DNA of 64,000 bases, from the NCBI RefSeq assembly GCF_002953135.1, contig NZ_CP026372.1:3273501-3337500 (forward strand). The letters are read 5' to 3'. Under the pieces are notes generated by a model that was not told where the DNA came from, searched no databases, and saw nothing but the letters and a program-made list of their open reading frames with translations. The stretch is from Sphingobium sp. SCG-1 (GTDB lineage Bacteria > Pseudomonadota > Alphaproteobacteria > Sphingomonadales > Sphingomonadaceae). The position numbers and the translations under genes were made by a program. Of this stretch, positions 16,076 to 23,973 are shown one piece after another. Numbering within the stretch: position 1 is the stretch's first letter; each line of letters opens with the position of its first letter.

Positions 16076-16506
16076 CTAACCCACCACCCTAACCACCCGC
16101 GCTAAGGGCTGCATAGGCACCCGCACCAAACTCACCTCCACCAGATCCAGCGCCACAAGTTCGCGTGGCCGCTCCCCCCGCGCCACCCTCACCCGATACC
16201 CAAACGACAGCCCGTCCAGCGCGCCCGACCGCAGCATCGCCGCCGCCTCGCGTCCCGCCGCCGTCCGCTCCGACACGCGGCCGATCACCCGCAGCCCACG
16301 CTTGTCCTCCCCCAAAGTCTCGACGAAGCCCACCGGCTGATCCACGCGATGCTGCCACAACAGCGGCACGCTCCGCCCGCCGAGCGCGCCGAAAGCCCCC
16401 CCCGCACCACGTCGCCCCCGCGATCCACCGCATCGAACACCGCTGCATAGCCCGCGAACCGCACGCCGCTCCCGCTTTCGGCCACACTCACGCCGCCAGC
16501 GCTCAT
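16076..16506 (-). pseudogene. HK97 family prohead protease (GTA gp4), frameshifted
   Basis: Capsid maturation serine protease, expected to trim gp5. From ATG 16506 the sequence reads MSAGGVSVAESG, RFAGYAAVFDAVDRGGDVV, a classic prohead protease start. That frame then goes off at an eight-G run (16403-16396 on the minus strand); homology resumes in another frame as GAFGALGGRSVPLLWQH (His of the active site) and continues DGLSFGYRVRVARGE and LDLVEVSLVRVPMQP to 16076. Adding one G (or removing two) restores the gene. As sequenced, the product lacks its catalytic region. It overlaps DUF6127 by ATGA and is followed by the HNH-type gene. Confidence 0.82.
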
Positions 16507-16814
16507 GCGGAAACAAGGGCGAGCAGCCCCAGCTTCACCGCCACCCCGATCAGCACCAGCGCCAGGCACCCGCGCACCGTCCACCCGATCGCCGCCGACC
16601 ACGCCGTCTTCTTCGCGGCCCGCCAGCCTTTCAGCATCGCGCGCAGCTCCTCCACATCCTTCTCCGCCCCGCGATCGCCGAGGCCAACGCGCGCCAAGGC
16701 CCGCCCCGCGCCCGCCTCGCTCGCTTCCTCCACCAGCGCCCGGATCATCACCAGATCGCCCCCTTCCGCATCCGCCTGCGCCACCAGCCGGGTCAGCATT
16801 TCCGTGTTTTCCAT
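16503..16814 (-). CDS. DUF6127 family protein
   Basis: 103-aa protein with a helical N-terminal half (MLTRLVAQADAEGGDLVMIRALVEEASEAGAGRALARVGL) and a C-terminal membrane-spanning segment around residues 83-101 (GCLALVLIGVAVKLGLLALV). It matches the small DUF6127 proteins encoded between portal and protease in sphingomonad GTA-like clusters; it is at the gp3.5 position. ATG 16814 was used; it overlaps the protease start by four bases. Its role in particle assembly is unknown. Confidence 0.8.
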   Translation of the reverse strand: MENTEMLTRLVAQADAEGGDLVMIRALVEEASEAGAGRALARVGLGDRGAEKDVEELRAMLKGWRAAKKTAWSAAIGWTVRGCLALVLIGVAVKLGLLALVSA

Positions 16815-16834
16815 GGGTTTTCTCCCCTCCAACG

Positions 16835-16997
16835 TCCCCCTCTCCCTATGGGGGAGAGGCAGCGAGACTTAGTGGCTCTGCCACTTAGTCGCAGCGGTGA
16901 GGGGGAGACGTCCTATCGATGGCGCAGAGCCCCCTCACCCAGTTCCGCTAGGCCTTGCGGCCAAGCTCCACTACCTCTCCCCCAAGGGGAGAGGGGC
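16835..16997. repeat. CTCTCCC/GGGAGAGG repeat, family B, two inverted copies
   Basis: Two arms, 16835-16912 and 16928-16997, each with CCTCTCCC and GGGGGAGAGG-type ends and shared inner sequence (GCGAGACTTAGTGG), separated by CCTATCGATGGCGC. The far arm supplies the last codons and stop of the portal gene. Confidence 0.85.
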
Positions 16998-18161
16998 CAT
17001 CTCGCTTTCGACCAACCCAATCCCCAACATCCCCCGCTTCTCCTCCGCGCTGAGAAAATCCGCCCCCGCGACCCGCGCCCACAAATCCGCGCGCTCATCC
17101 GCCAGCGCCACCACCCGATCCAGGTCCACCGCCAAAGACACCCCCGGCCACCACGCACCCAACCCCTGAGACACCGCCCCCAATATCGCCTCCGCCAATG
17201 GCAGCACCGTTTGCCGCCACAGCGCCTTGTTCGCCTCGCGATAATTGGCATAGGCATTGTCGCCCGGCAGCCCCATCAGCATCGGCGGCACCCCGAACGC
17301 CAGCGCAATCTCCCGCGCCGCCGCACTCTTAAGCCCCACGAAATCCATGTCGGCGGGCGTCAAACTCATCGCCTGCCATTTCAACCCACCCTCCAGCAGC
17401 ATCGGCCGCCCGGCATTGCCCGCGCCCTGAAACGTACTCTCCAGTTCCGCCTTCAACCGCTCGAACTGGTCGGAGGACAATGCCGCACCATCCTCCCCCG
17501 GATCATAGACCAAAGCCCCCGAAGGCCGCGCCGCATTGTCCAGCAGCGCCTTGTTCCACACCGTCGCCGCATTGTGGATCGCCACCGCGCCCGCCGCCGC
17601 GCCCACGCACCCCAGCCCATAATGATCGTCCAGCGGATGCGCGGACTTGATGTGGATCACGGCAGTCCGCCCGCGCGCATCTTCGGACGCCAGCCGGGTA
17701 ACATGCTCGCCGACGCGATACAGATACGCCATCGGCCACCCCCGCGCGTCGGCCTCCACGCTCACCCGCTCAGGCCGCAGCGCAAACAGCTCCGCCGGCT
17801 CCCCTTCCGCATCGCACGCGATCTGCACATAGCCATTGCCATGCAGCAGCACATGCATCGCCAAAGTCTCGATGAGCCGCTGCCCGCCCGACCTTTTCTC
17901 CACCAGCGCCAAAGCCGCCGCCCGCTGTTCCGCCTCTCCACCAGACGCGGAAACGACAACCGACCCCGCCCCCTCGGTGACAAGCCGCGCTGCCCGCTGC
18001 GCCACCGGATTGCCCAGCACCCCGGATCGCACCTGCGCCTCATAGGACGTCGGCCACTCGCCCAAAGGCACAACCGCACCACCACCCCAACTCCCACCAA
18101 AGGGGCGCGCAAAAAAAGGCCGCGCGGTCGCCTGCGCGGCCTTGAAGCCGAACCATTTCAT
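16971..18161 (-). CDS. HK97-type phage portal protein (GTA gp3)
   Basis: 396-aa portal protein forming the dodecameric DNA entry vertex. Recognisable portal segments: NPVAQRAARLVTEGAG, LLHGNGYVQIACD, LRPERVSVEAD, VIHIKSAHPLDDHYGLG, NARP-like NAARPSGALVYDPG, and DMDFVGLKSAAAREIALAFGVPPMLMGLPGDNAYANYREANKALW, the strongest family signature. The frame is intact. The C-terminus ends SEMAPLPLGER, of which the last six or seven residues are encoded by the family B repeat, so an older C-terminus has probably been replaced. Confidence 0.94.
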   Translation of the reverse strand: MKWFGFKAAQATARPFFARPFGGSWGGGAVVPLGEWPTSYEAQVRSGVLGNPVAQRAARLVTEGAGSVVVSASGGEAEQRAAALALVEKRSGGQRLIETLAMHVLLHGNGYVQIACDAEGEPAELFALRPERVSVEADARGWPMAYLYRVGEHVTRLASEDARGRTAVIHIKSAHPLDDHYGLGCVGAAAGAVAIHNAATVWNKALLDNAARPSGALVYDPGEDGAALSSDQFERLKAELESTFQGAGNAGRPMLLEGGLKWQAMSLTPADMDFVGLKSAAAREIALAFGVPPMLMGLPGDNAYANYREANKALWRQTVLPLAEAILGAVSQGLGAWWPGVSLAVDLDRVVALADERADLWARVAGADFLSAEEKRGMLGIGLVESEMAPLPLGER

Positions 18162-18185
18162 GTGAATGCTCCCTAAATGTTGCCG

Positions 18186-19208
18186 CTAATGCTGGGGCGC
18201 TTCGATTTTCCGCCTACCGATCCGCACCATTGGCTTGCGCCTGATGCGGGACGCGTCGCCCAACGCCGGCAGCAGATCGAACGCTTCGAACACTGCCTGC
18301 ATCTGCACCCGGTTGCGCTCCTGCTTGTAATTATGATGCCGCAATGCCGTTAGCTGACTGCCGCGCACATTATGATGCCTAGGCTTGATGCCGAGATTGG
18401 CTGGCACCACCGGCGTTCCGGCCAGCATGGCCATCGCCTTGAACCAGATGTCGTCCTCCGTCGGGCACAAAGCACGGAACGTCTCCACGTCCTGCACGCG
18501 CAGGTCCAGCGCGCCGGGCGGATACAGCACTCCGCCGGTGCCATAGGCGAACACATGATGCCCCGGCGTGGCGCAATGCGCCTTCTGATTGGCCGACCGA
18601 GTCAGGCTCGCCGGTGTCAGCAACTTGCCCTTCTTGATGCATTGGGCCTGCCCCTTGCCGTCCAACGGTATTGCCCTCGCCCAGTTGGCCGCAATGGCGC
18701 GGGGAAATTTCCGATGGGTTTTCAGCAGGCAGTCCACAGTGTTCGACGGATAGATCATGTCGTCATCGAACGTGACGATCATATCGTCCGGGAACTGCTG
18801 CAATGCATAAATCAGCTTGGTGTGTGGCCCCACGTCCGCCACGAAATGAATATTCAGCCCCAGCGCACGCAGCCGGGTCAGGCTGTCGGGCAGTTCCGTC
18901 TCACGCAGGGCATCGGACACATACAGATTGATGGAGCGCGGCCGAACCGATTGCATCATCATCGACTCTATCGCCGTATGCACCAAAGCGATGCGATCCG
19001 GCGTCGTGGTGATGCTGCCGACCAGTGACGGCTCCACCAGCCCGTGCAGGTCCAAGTCCGGCAACGCGTGCGACAATATCTCGGCCTGTGCGTTAATGAC
19101 GGTATTGATCGCATAGTCCAGCTTGCAATCCAGCCGCAGGAGCAGCTTGATGACGAAAAGCAAGGCGATCAGGATCACGGCTGTCAGGACGGCAATAAGA
19201 TATTCCAC
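18186..19208 (-). CDS. Membrane-anchored GT-A type glycosyltransferase-like protein within the GTA cluster
   Basis: 340-aa protein. Residues 3-24 form one transmembrane segment, so it is probably anchored in the inner membrane with a cytosolic catalytic domain. Glycosyltransferase family 2-like features: VGSITTTPDRIALVHTAIESMM (donor-binding start), the metal-binding DDD at residues 148-150 (VTFDDDMIYPS), and EDDIWFKAMAMLAG further on, like the acceptor/base ED motif. It lies 24 bp upstream of the portal gene and is not a structural virion gene. It could modify surface polysaccharide or particle proteins; this is inference from position. Confidence 0.75.
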   Translation of the reverse strand: MEYLIAVLTAVILIALLFVIKLLLRLDCKLDYAINTVINAQAEILSHALPDLDLHGLVEPSLVGSITTTPDRIALVHTAIESMMMQSVRPRSINLYVSDALRETELPDSLTRLRALGLNIHFVADVGPHTKLIYALQQFPDDMIVTFDDDMIYPSNTVDCLLKTHRKFPRAIAANWARAIPLDGKGQAQCIKKGKLLTPASLTRSANQKAHCATPGHHVFAYGTGGVLYPPGALDLRVQDVETFRALCPTEDDIWFKAMAMLAGTPVVPANLGIKPRHHNVRGSQLTALRHHNYKQERNRVQMQAVFEAFDLLPALGDASRIRRKPMVRIGRRKIEAPQH

Positions 19209-19420
19209 CTGTCAGCCTCTTCCGGTCATTGCGCCCAATGGGGCAAGCTTAGGGCGAAATCATTCCCGCAGACGCCCGCCCCCTACACAAATACCGACGC
19301 TGCTCCTAATGGATTATACGTACCACCTTTTCTGTTTCAGTCACGTTACATCGACGCACATGCAGGTACGCCACAGCGGATCGGAACGCAGGCGCGCAGG
19401 CTGTCGCACTGCCGCTCAAG

Positions 19421-19759
19421 TCACCTGTTCCGGCGCAGCACCCGATCGCAGGTCGAGTTCGTGCCTTCGCTCTTCCCGATCACCCGACCCGCAACGGCAC
19501 CCGCCGCACCAGCGAGCAAGCTCTCGCCCAGATTGCCGCCGGCCAGCGCACCCACGCCAGCACCACCCGCCGCGCCGATCACCGTGCCCCGGTCGCGGCC
19601 CTTCTTCGCCTGGAGCAGGCAGTAGCGCACATCGTCACGATCACGCGGAGACGCCCGCGCTACCCGCGCCCGTTCCTTGCTGTTCAAAGAAGCGGCCAGC
19701 ACTGGCGATGCGATCATCGTGAGGCCAACGGCTGCGGCGATAAACTTGACCATCTTCAT
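19421..19759 (-). CDS. Glycine-zipper secreted protein
   Basis: 112-aa protein with a clear signal peptide (MKMVKFIAAAVGLTMIASPVLA). The middle shows glycine-zipper repeats (GTVIGAAGGAGVGALAGGNLGESLLAGAAGAVAGRVIG) as in 17-kDa surface antigen/OmpA-linker-like proteins, and two cysteines could pair in the periplasm (YCLLQ and TCDRVL). It lies between terL and the glycosyltransferase gene on the same strand. Probably envelope-associated; no virion role is evident. The start at 19759 removes a ten-residue non-signal extension. Confidence 0.75.
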   Translation of the reverse strand: MKMVKFIAAAVGLTMIASPVLAASLNSKERARVARASPRDRDDVRYCLLQAKKGRDRGTVIGAAGGAGVGALAGGNLGESLLAGAAGAVAGRVIGKSEGTNSTCDRVLRRNR

Positions 19760-19820
19760 GACAACAACTCCGAAAAATACTGCACGCACATGAAACGATC
19801 GCGTCTGCGCCCGGTTCCCC

Positions 19821-21160
19821 TCACATCCCCCGCACCCGCGTCGCCCCGCCGCGCCGCCGCCCGAGCATCAGCTCCGTCAGCGCCCAAACGCACGCATCCG
19901 CCCGATCCGGCGATCGCCCCGGCCCCGCATAACCGCCACCGATCAGCAACCCGCACAATTGATCCTCCAGCGCCGGAAACGCCCCGCGATGCGCCACCCG
20001 CCCCGCTTCGTACAGCGCCGCCACAGGTTCCGCCCGCGCAGACTTCCCCCGCGACGCATGGACCAGCCGCACCGGCAGTCCGGCGTCCGCCGCGCGCAGC
20101 ACGCTTTCGATCATCGCGCCGCCATTATTCGCCTCGGCCACCACGCGATCCGCGCCATAGCTGAGCGCCGCGCCCGCCACGGCCCGCGCCCAGCCTTCCG
20201 GCCCGACGCCTTCGACGCTCGCGTCCGCCACCACATAGGCGCGCCCGTCGGGGCCGATCCCTGCCACCACGATCCCGCAGGCATCGCCCTCACCCGCCCC
20301 GGCCGGCGGATCGACCGCCACGACCACGCGCGTCAGCACCGCGCCACTATCGTCGCCGGAAGGCACATGCCGCACCCGGCACCGCTCGATCAGGTCGCGC
20401 GTCCACAGCGCACCCTCGACATCCTCCATCATCTCGCCGTTCAGCTCCTGCCGCCCCAGCCGCGTGCCGCCGAACTGCGCCGTCACAGCATCGATGAAGC
20501 CGCTCGCCAGATGGGCGCTATTATCCACTGTCCGCCCCTGCGTCAGCACCACGCCCGCGCCATCCACTCGCGCCAGCAGCGCCCGCACCAGAGCCACCGG
20601 CCGCGGCGTGCTCGTCGCCAGCAGTTGCGGATGCCGCCCCAGCCGCAATGCCAGCTCCAGATTATTCCACGCCGCCTGCCCCATCGGCCATTTCGCGATC
20701 TCGTCCGCCCAGCCATGGCTGAACTGCGGCCCGCGCAGGCTTTCCGGATCGGACGCGCCGAACAGGAATGCCTCCGCGCCCGACCGCCACACTAGCTTGC
20801 GCAGCGCCGGATGCCATTGCGGCCGGTTCCAGCCCGGCGCGATGGAAAGCAGCCCGCTCTCCCCTCCACCATCACCGACCGCGCCTCGGCGGGGCTCGCC
20901 CCCACCAGTGCGATCCGCGCCGCGCCGTCGCGCTCGGCGATCGCGCGGACCCACTCGGCCCCGGCGCGCGTCTTGCCGAACCCGCGCCCCGCCAGCATCA
21001 GCCACAACCGCCAGTGCCCCGGCGGCGGCAATTGTGCCGCCCGCGCATTCCACGTCGCCCAGTCACCGTTCAGCGCCGACAAATCCCCATTAAGCAGCCA
21101 CCGCAGCAGCGCGGCCTGATCCTCGTCCTGAGCCAACCGCTCGAACAGCGTCTCCGCCAT
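19821..21160 (-). pseudogene. Large terminase subunit (GTA gp2), frameshifted
   Basis: DNA-packaging ATPase/nuclease. From ATG 21160 the N-terminal part has Walker A AGRGFGKT (residues 57-64) and RIALVGASPAEARSVMVEG. That frame stops after RRCAS. The rest (ESGLLSIAPGWNRPQWHPALRKLVW, FSHGWADEIAKW with the DE Walker B-like pair, LLATSTPRP, VVAVDPPAGAGEGDACGIV nuclease Asp, and DRADACVWAL) lies in another frame to 19821. Frames join as VMVEG-ESGLL if one G is added to the four-G run at 20864-20861. As sequenced, no full terminase is made. Confidence 0.87.
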
Positions 21161-21174
21161 ACATCCCCCAACTT

Positions 21175-21323
21175 TCCCTCTCCCCTCGGGAGGCAGCGAG
21201 ACTTAGTGACTCCACCATTTAGTGGCGGCGGAGAGGGCGTACCAACCTATCGACGGTGCCTCCGCCTCATTCAGTTTCAGCAAGCCCACCGGCTAATCTC
21301 CACCACCTGCCCCCGGAGGGAGA
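21175..21323. repeat. CTCTCCC/GGGAGAGG repeat, family B, copy 3
   Basis: Two-arm element like the one at 16835-16997: CCCTCTCCC end, GGCAGCGAGACTTAGTG arm, and CCTATCGACGGTGC spacer, then a diverged second arm ending CCCCCGGAGGGAGAC. It lies between terL and gp1, and its edge encodes the last residues of gp1. Confidence 0.8.
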
Positions 21324-21952
21324 CTCACGACCGCCCCCGACTTCTCCAGCGCTCTCTCCCGCGCCTCTTGTTCTACCAGATGATCGCGCACGCTGTTCAG
21401 CCGCGCCTGGATCATCTCCCGCATGTCCCCGGCATCCTGCTCCAGCGCCAGCCCCGCACGTTGCACCCGGTATCGCTCGACGCTCGCCCTGTGCGCCGCC
21501 AGCAGCTTGATCGCATAGCCCAGTGACCCGCGGTTGACTGTCTTGACGGATTTCACTTTCGCATCGGGACCAAGGCCGTCGCGGATCGTTTCGACCTGCT
21601 CGATGCCCTTGTCGATCTGGCTCAGCGCCCAGAACTCGACTCGCTCATAGCCTCGCTCCTTCGCCTCCTCCCACAGCATCGCGAAGCCCGTGTCGCGCTT
21701 GCGCAGGTCATAGGCGCTTGCGACGCTCATCCGCACCAGCCGCGCGGGTTCCTGCACGTTGCACGTCTCCGCCAGCGCTTCCAGGAACACGGCGCGGCGC
21801 TTCGTCGTCCACCCATCCTTGCGCGTCGTGCGCATCTGGCTCCGCAACGCGCCGTTGCCGCTCCGGTACTTCTGCACCGTCCGGTCGAGCTTCGCGTGCA
21901 GCGCCCGTTCCCGCGCCTCGTCGCTCTCGCTATCCCATTCCCGTCCCGCCAT
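21293..21952 (-). CDS. Small terminase-like protein (GTA gp1 position)
   Basis: 219-aa helical protein. It contains a helix-turn-helix-like region (TTKRRAVFLEALAETCNVQEPARLVRMSVASAYDLRKRDTGFAMLW) typical of small terminases that bind packaging sites, and a basic, charged remainder. It is the first gene of the cluster, as gp1 is in RcGTA. ATG 21952 was chosen; a 39-residue in-frame extension upstream has no homologous character. The last residues, SLPPGAGGGD, come from the adjoining family B repeat. DNA-binding function is inferred. Confidence 0.82.
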   Translation of the reverse strand: MAGREWDSESDEARERALHAKLDRTVQKYRSGNGALRSQMRTTRKDGWTTKRRAVFLEALAETCNVQEPARLVRMSVASAYDLRKRDTGFAMLWEEAKERGYERVEFWALSQIDKGIEQVETIRDGLGPDAKVKSVKTVNRGSLGYAIKLLAAHRASVERYRVQRAGLALEQDAGDMREMIQARLNSVRDHLVEQEARERALEKSGAVVSLPPGAGGGD

Positions 21953-22371
21953 AGCCCGTCTCCCCGCATCAGCCGCGCAGCCCAAAGCAAAAGGGCCAGC
22001 CCTTCCGGACCAGCCCCGCTTCGTGCCGCCGCAGCGACTCACAATTCCCAATATCGACATATGTGCCATAACAGCGTCACCATGTCAAGATATTTGTGCC
22101 TATTTGGTTATAACGGAATATGAGCGCTCGCGTTCTTGCCTTCTAACCCAATGAACTAAACCATTAAATCCGCCTAACCGCCTCTCACTTAGGGGAAATA
22201 CGGATTGTGCCACAATGCGCCGATGCCGTAGCCGGACCTGGCGGATCAGTCCCCTAAGCAGACATATTGCCGACCGCCGTCATGCAGCCCATGCCGGCAC
22301 TCTGACGCCATAGCCCCGTGCGCCAAATTCCAGGGCTGCTTTGAAAGTCGGCCTGGCCGGGAAGGAAACCG
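21953..22371. other. Gene-free region upstream of the GTA cluster and of the acyltransferase gene
   Basis: About 420 bp without a credible gene. The part around 22040-22200 is distinctly AT-rich for this genome, with TATTTGTGCCTATTTGGTTATAAC-like tracts, and is a plausible site for divergent promoters of the virion cluster (minus) and the acyltransferase (plus). No specific operator was recognised. Confidence 0.4.
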
Positions 22372-23448
22372 ATGGAGTCCAGCATCGCGAACCATCGGGC
22401 TGCAAAGCTACCCCGCGTTGACTGGATCGACGCCGCAAAAGCCATCTCCATCCTCCTCGTCGTCTTCCATCATGCTCAGCTCGTCGCCAGCAGCGAGCAT
22501 CTGTCCTGGGATTTCCTCACGCGGCTCGACCGACTGGCGCAGCCTATCCGTATGCCGCTGTTCTTCTCGCTGTCGGGCATTCTCGCGGGAAGTGCACTCG
22601 CGCTTCCCTGGAAGCAACTGCTCAAGCGGAAGGTCGTCTTCTATTACTATCTCTACGTCGTCTGGATGACGCTCTTCTGGCTCTACTGCCGGTATGTGCA
22701 GGTAGAGCTGCGGCAACCGGAGATGGGGCAATCCGTCGGCCTGCTGGTGTCGATGCTCGTCCTTCCCCGCAGCGGCTTCTGGTTCCTCTGGATGCTGGCG
22801 ATCTTCTTCACGCTGGGAAAGCTGCTCGATCCATGGCGCGGCGCGCTCGCCCTGTGCGTGCTGGTCGCGCTGGCGCTGGTGGCGGAGATGATCTCCGTTC
22901 CCTTGCCGCTGCGCGCGGTCCGAAACATCTTCCTCTACGCACCGTTCTTTCTGGGCGGCGCGTGGTATGGCCGGCAGATACTCCCTCTCATTCAGCGCAG
23001 GCCGCTGCTGCTGCTCGCTCTTGGCGTGCTGTCCTATGGCGTCATGATGCTGTGGCTTCGCCTGGGAATGGCGGATATGCCAGGCACGGGCTTCCTGCTC
23101 TCAATTGCCGGGCTGTTGCTGGCCATCGGAGCGACCTGGCTGCTGTGCCGCTCGGAAACCATCAGACGCGCGCTGTGCTACATCGGTCGCAACACGCTGC
23201 CGATCTACGTGGTGCACGGGGTCATCATCAACACGGCGGTCGCAGCAATGCTCGGCATGTCGCTGCAAGCCTCGCTGTGGATCATTCCCATGCTGTCGGT
23301 GCTGGCGGTGGCGGGATCGCTGCTCCTGCGCCGTCTCCTCGGCCCGTTCGGCGCGCGCTGGCTTTACAGCGCCGATGGCCTCCACATGGCTCTTCAGTCC
23401 TTCAGGGCGGCCCTACACACGCGCGGCATACTGGCGCGACAGTCCTGA
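22372..23448 (+). CDS. Acyltransferase family 3 membrane protein
   Basis: 358-aa polytopic membrane protein of the acyltransferase-3 (OafA/NodX/WecH-like) family, which O-acetylates or otherwise acylates polysaccharides or small molecules. The N-terminal signature is RVDWIDAAKAISILLVVFHHAQ, with the conserved H pair, then MPLFFSLSGILAG. About ten transmembrane segments follow, with NTLPIYVVHGVI near residue 280 as in the family. ATG 22372 has GAAGGAAA upstream. It is monocistronic; the acyl acceptor is unknown. Confidence 0.9.
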   Translation: MESSIANHRAAKLPRVDWIDAAKAISILLVVFHHAQLVASSEHLSWDFLTRLDRLAQPIRMPLFFSLSGILAGSALALPWKQLLKRKVVFYYYLYVVWMTLFWLYCRYVQVELRQPEMGQSVGLLVSMLVLPRSGFWFLWMLAIFFTLGKLLDPWRGALALCVLVALALVAEMISVPLPLRAVRNIFLYAPFFLGGAWYGRQILPLIQRRPLLLLALGVLSYGVMMLWLRLGMADMPGTGFLLSIAGLLLAIGATWLLCRSETIRRALCYIGRNTLPIYVVHGVIINTAVAAMLGMSLQASLWIIPMLSVLAVAGSLLLRRLLGPFGARWLYSADGLHMALQSFRAALHTRGILARQS

Positions 23449-23660
23449 CTCGCCGCCACGCTTTAAAAGCAAGCATTCAGCCGCGCTGAATAACTGCCAT
23501 GCACGCAGCGCGCGGAGAAACACCTTGTGGCTTTCACGCAACGGCCTGTTGCATTTGCTGCAACTGCGAAGGCGTCCATTGCGATTGCGAATAGCGAAGG
23601 TCAGGATCATAGGCCGGTTCGCCAATGGCATAAAAACAACAATGATTGCAGGAAACAGTT
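23449..23660. other. Gene-free spacer
   Basis: About 210 bp between the acyltransferase and the small peptide gene. A short ATTCAG/CTGAAT hairpin near 23475 is the only structure noticed. Confidence 0.3.
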
Positions 23661-23744
23661 ATGCGTTACACAGTTCAGGGCGTCGCGTTGATGGTTGCGG
23701 TCGCAACCCAGATGCTCACTTTCTACTCTGTGCTTTTTGCCTGA
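23661..23744 (+). CDS. Probable 27-aa hydrophobic peptide
   Basis: Small ORF with an AGGAAA ribosome site 6 nt upstream of ATG. The product starts MRYTVQGVALM and is mostly one hydrophobic segment (VALMVAVATQMLTFYSVLFA), so it would sit in a membrane. It is followed about 50 bp later by a rho-independent terminator, giving a self-contained transcription unit. No known family is claimed; translation is inferred from ribosome site, hydrophobic design and terminator. Confidence 0.5.
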   Translation: MRYTVQGVALMVAVATQMLTFYSVLFA

Positions 23745-23791
23745 GTGCTAGTGCACAGTTTTACCCTATCCTGCCTGGTAGGATTTTAGAA

Positions 23792-23828
23792 AAGGCCACT
23801 CCGGCGATGATCGGGTGGCCTTTTTCTT
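23792..23828 (+). terminator. Rho-independent terminator after the small peptide gene
   Basis: GGCCAC (23796-23801) pairs with GTGGCC (23817-23822), with further inner pairing, and is followed by TTTTTCTT. A-rich sequence precedes it, so it may also act weakly on the minus strand. Confidence 0.75.
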
Positions 23829-23973
23829 GGCACTGTCCTGACGACATGCGCGCGGCAGCCGCACTTGGCCTTGGGCACAACCGACCATAGCGCTCACATA
23901 GGTAATCGCCGCTCATCCGAACCACTCCGCGACCCAGGACGTTTTCAACCGCTTGAGAACACAGGGAGGCTTG

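Noticed and set aside
16396..16403. Phase variation at the eight-G run in the protease gene
   Set aside because: The same defect in three other genes at short runs (3, 4 and 6 G) makes switching by slippage unlikely as a common cause.
3911..21952. Complete active prophage
   Set aside because: No integrase, excisionase, replication, lysis or att sites were seen; gene set and order match a GTA.
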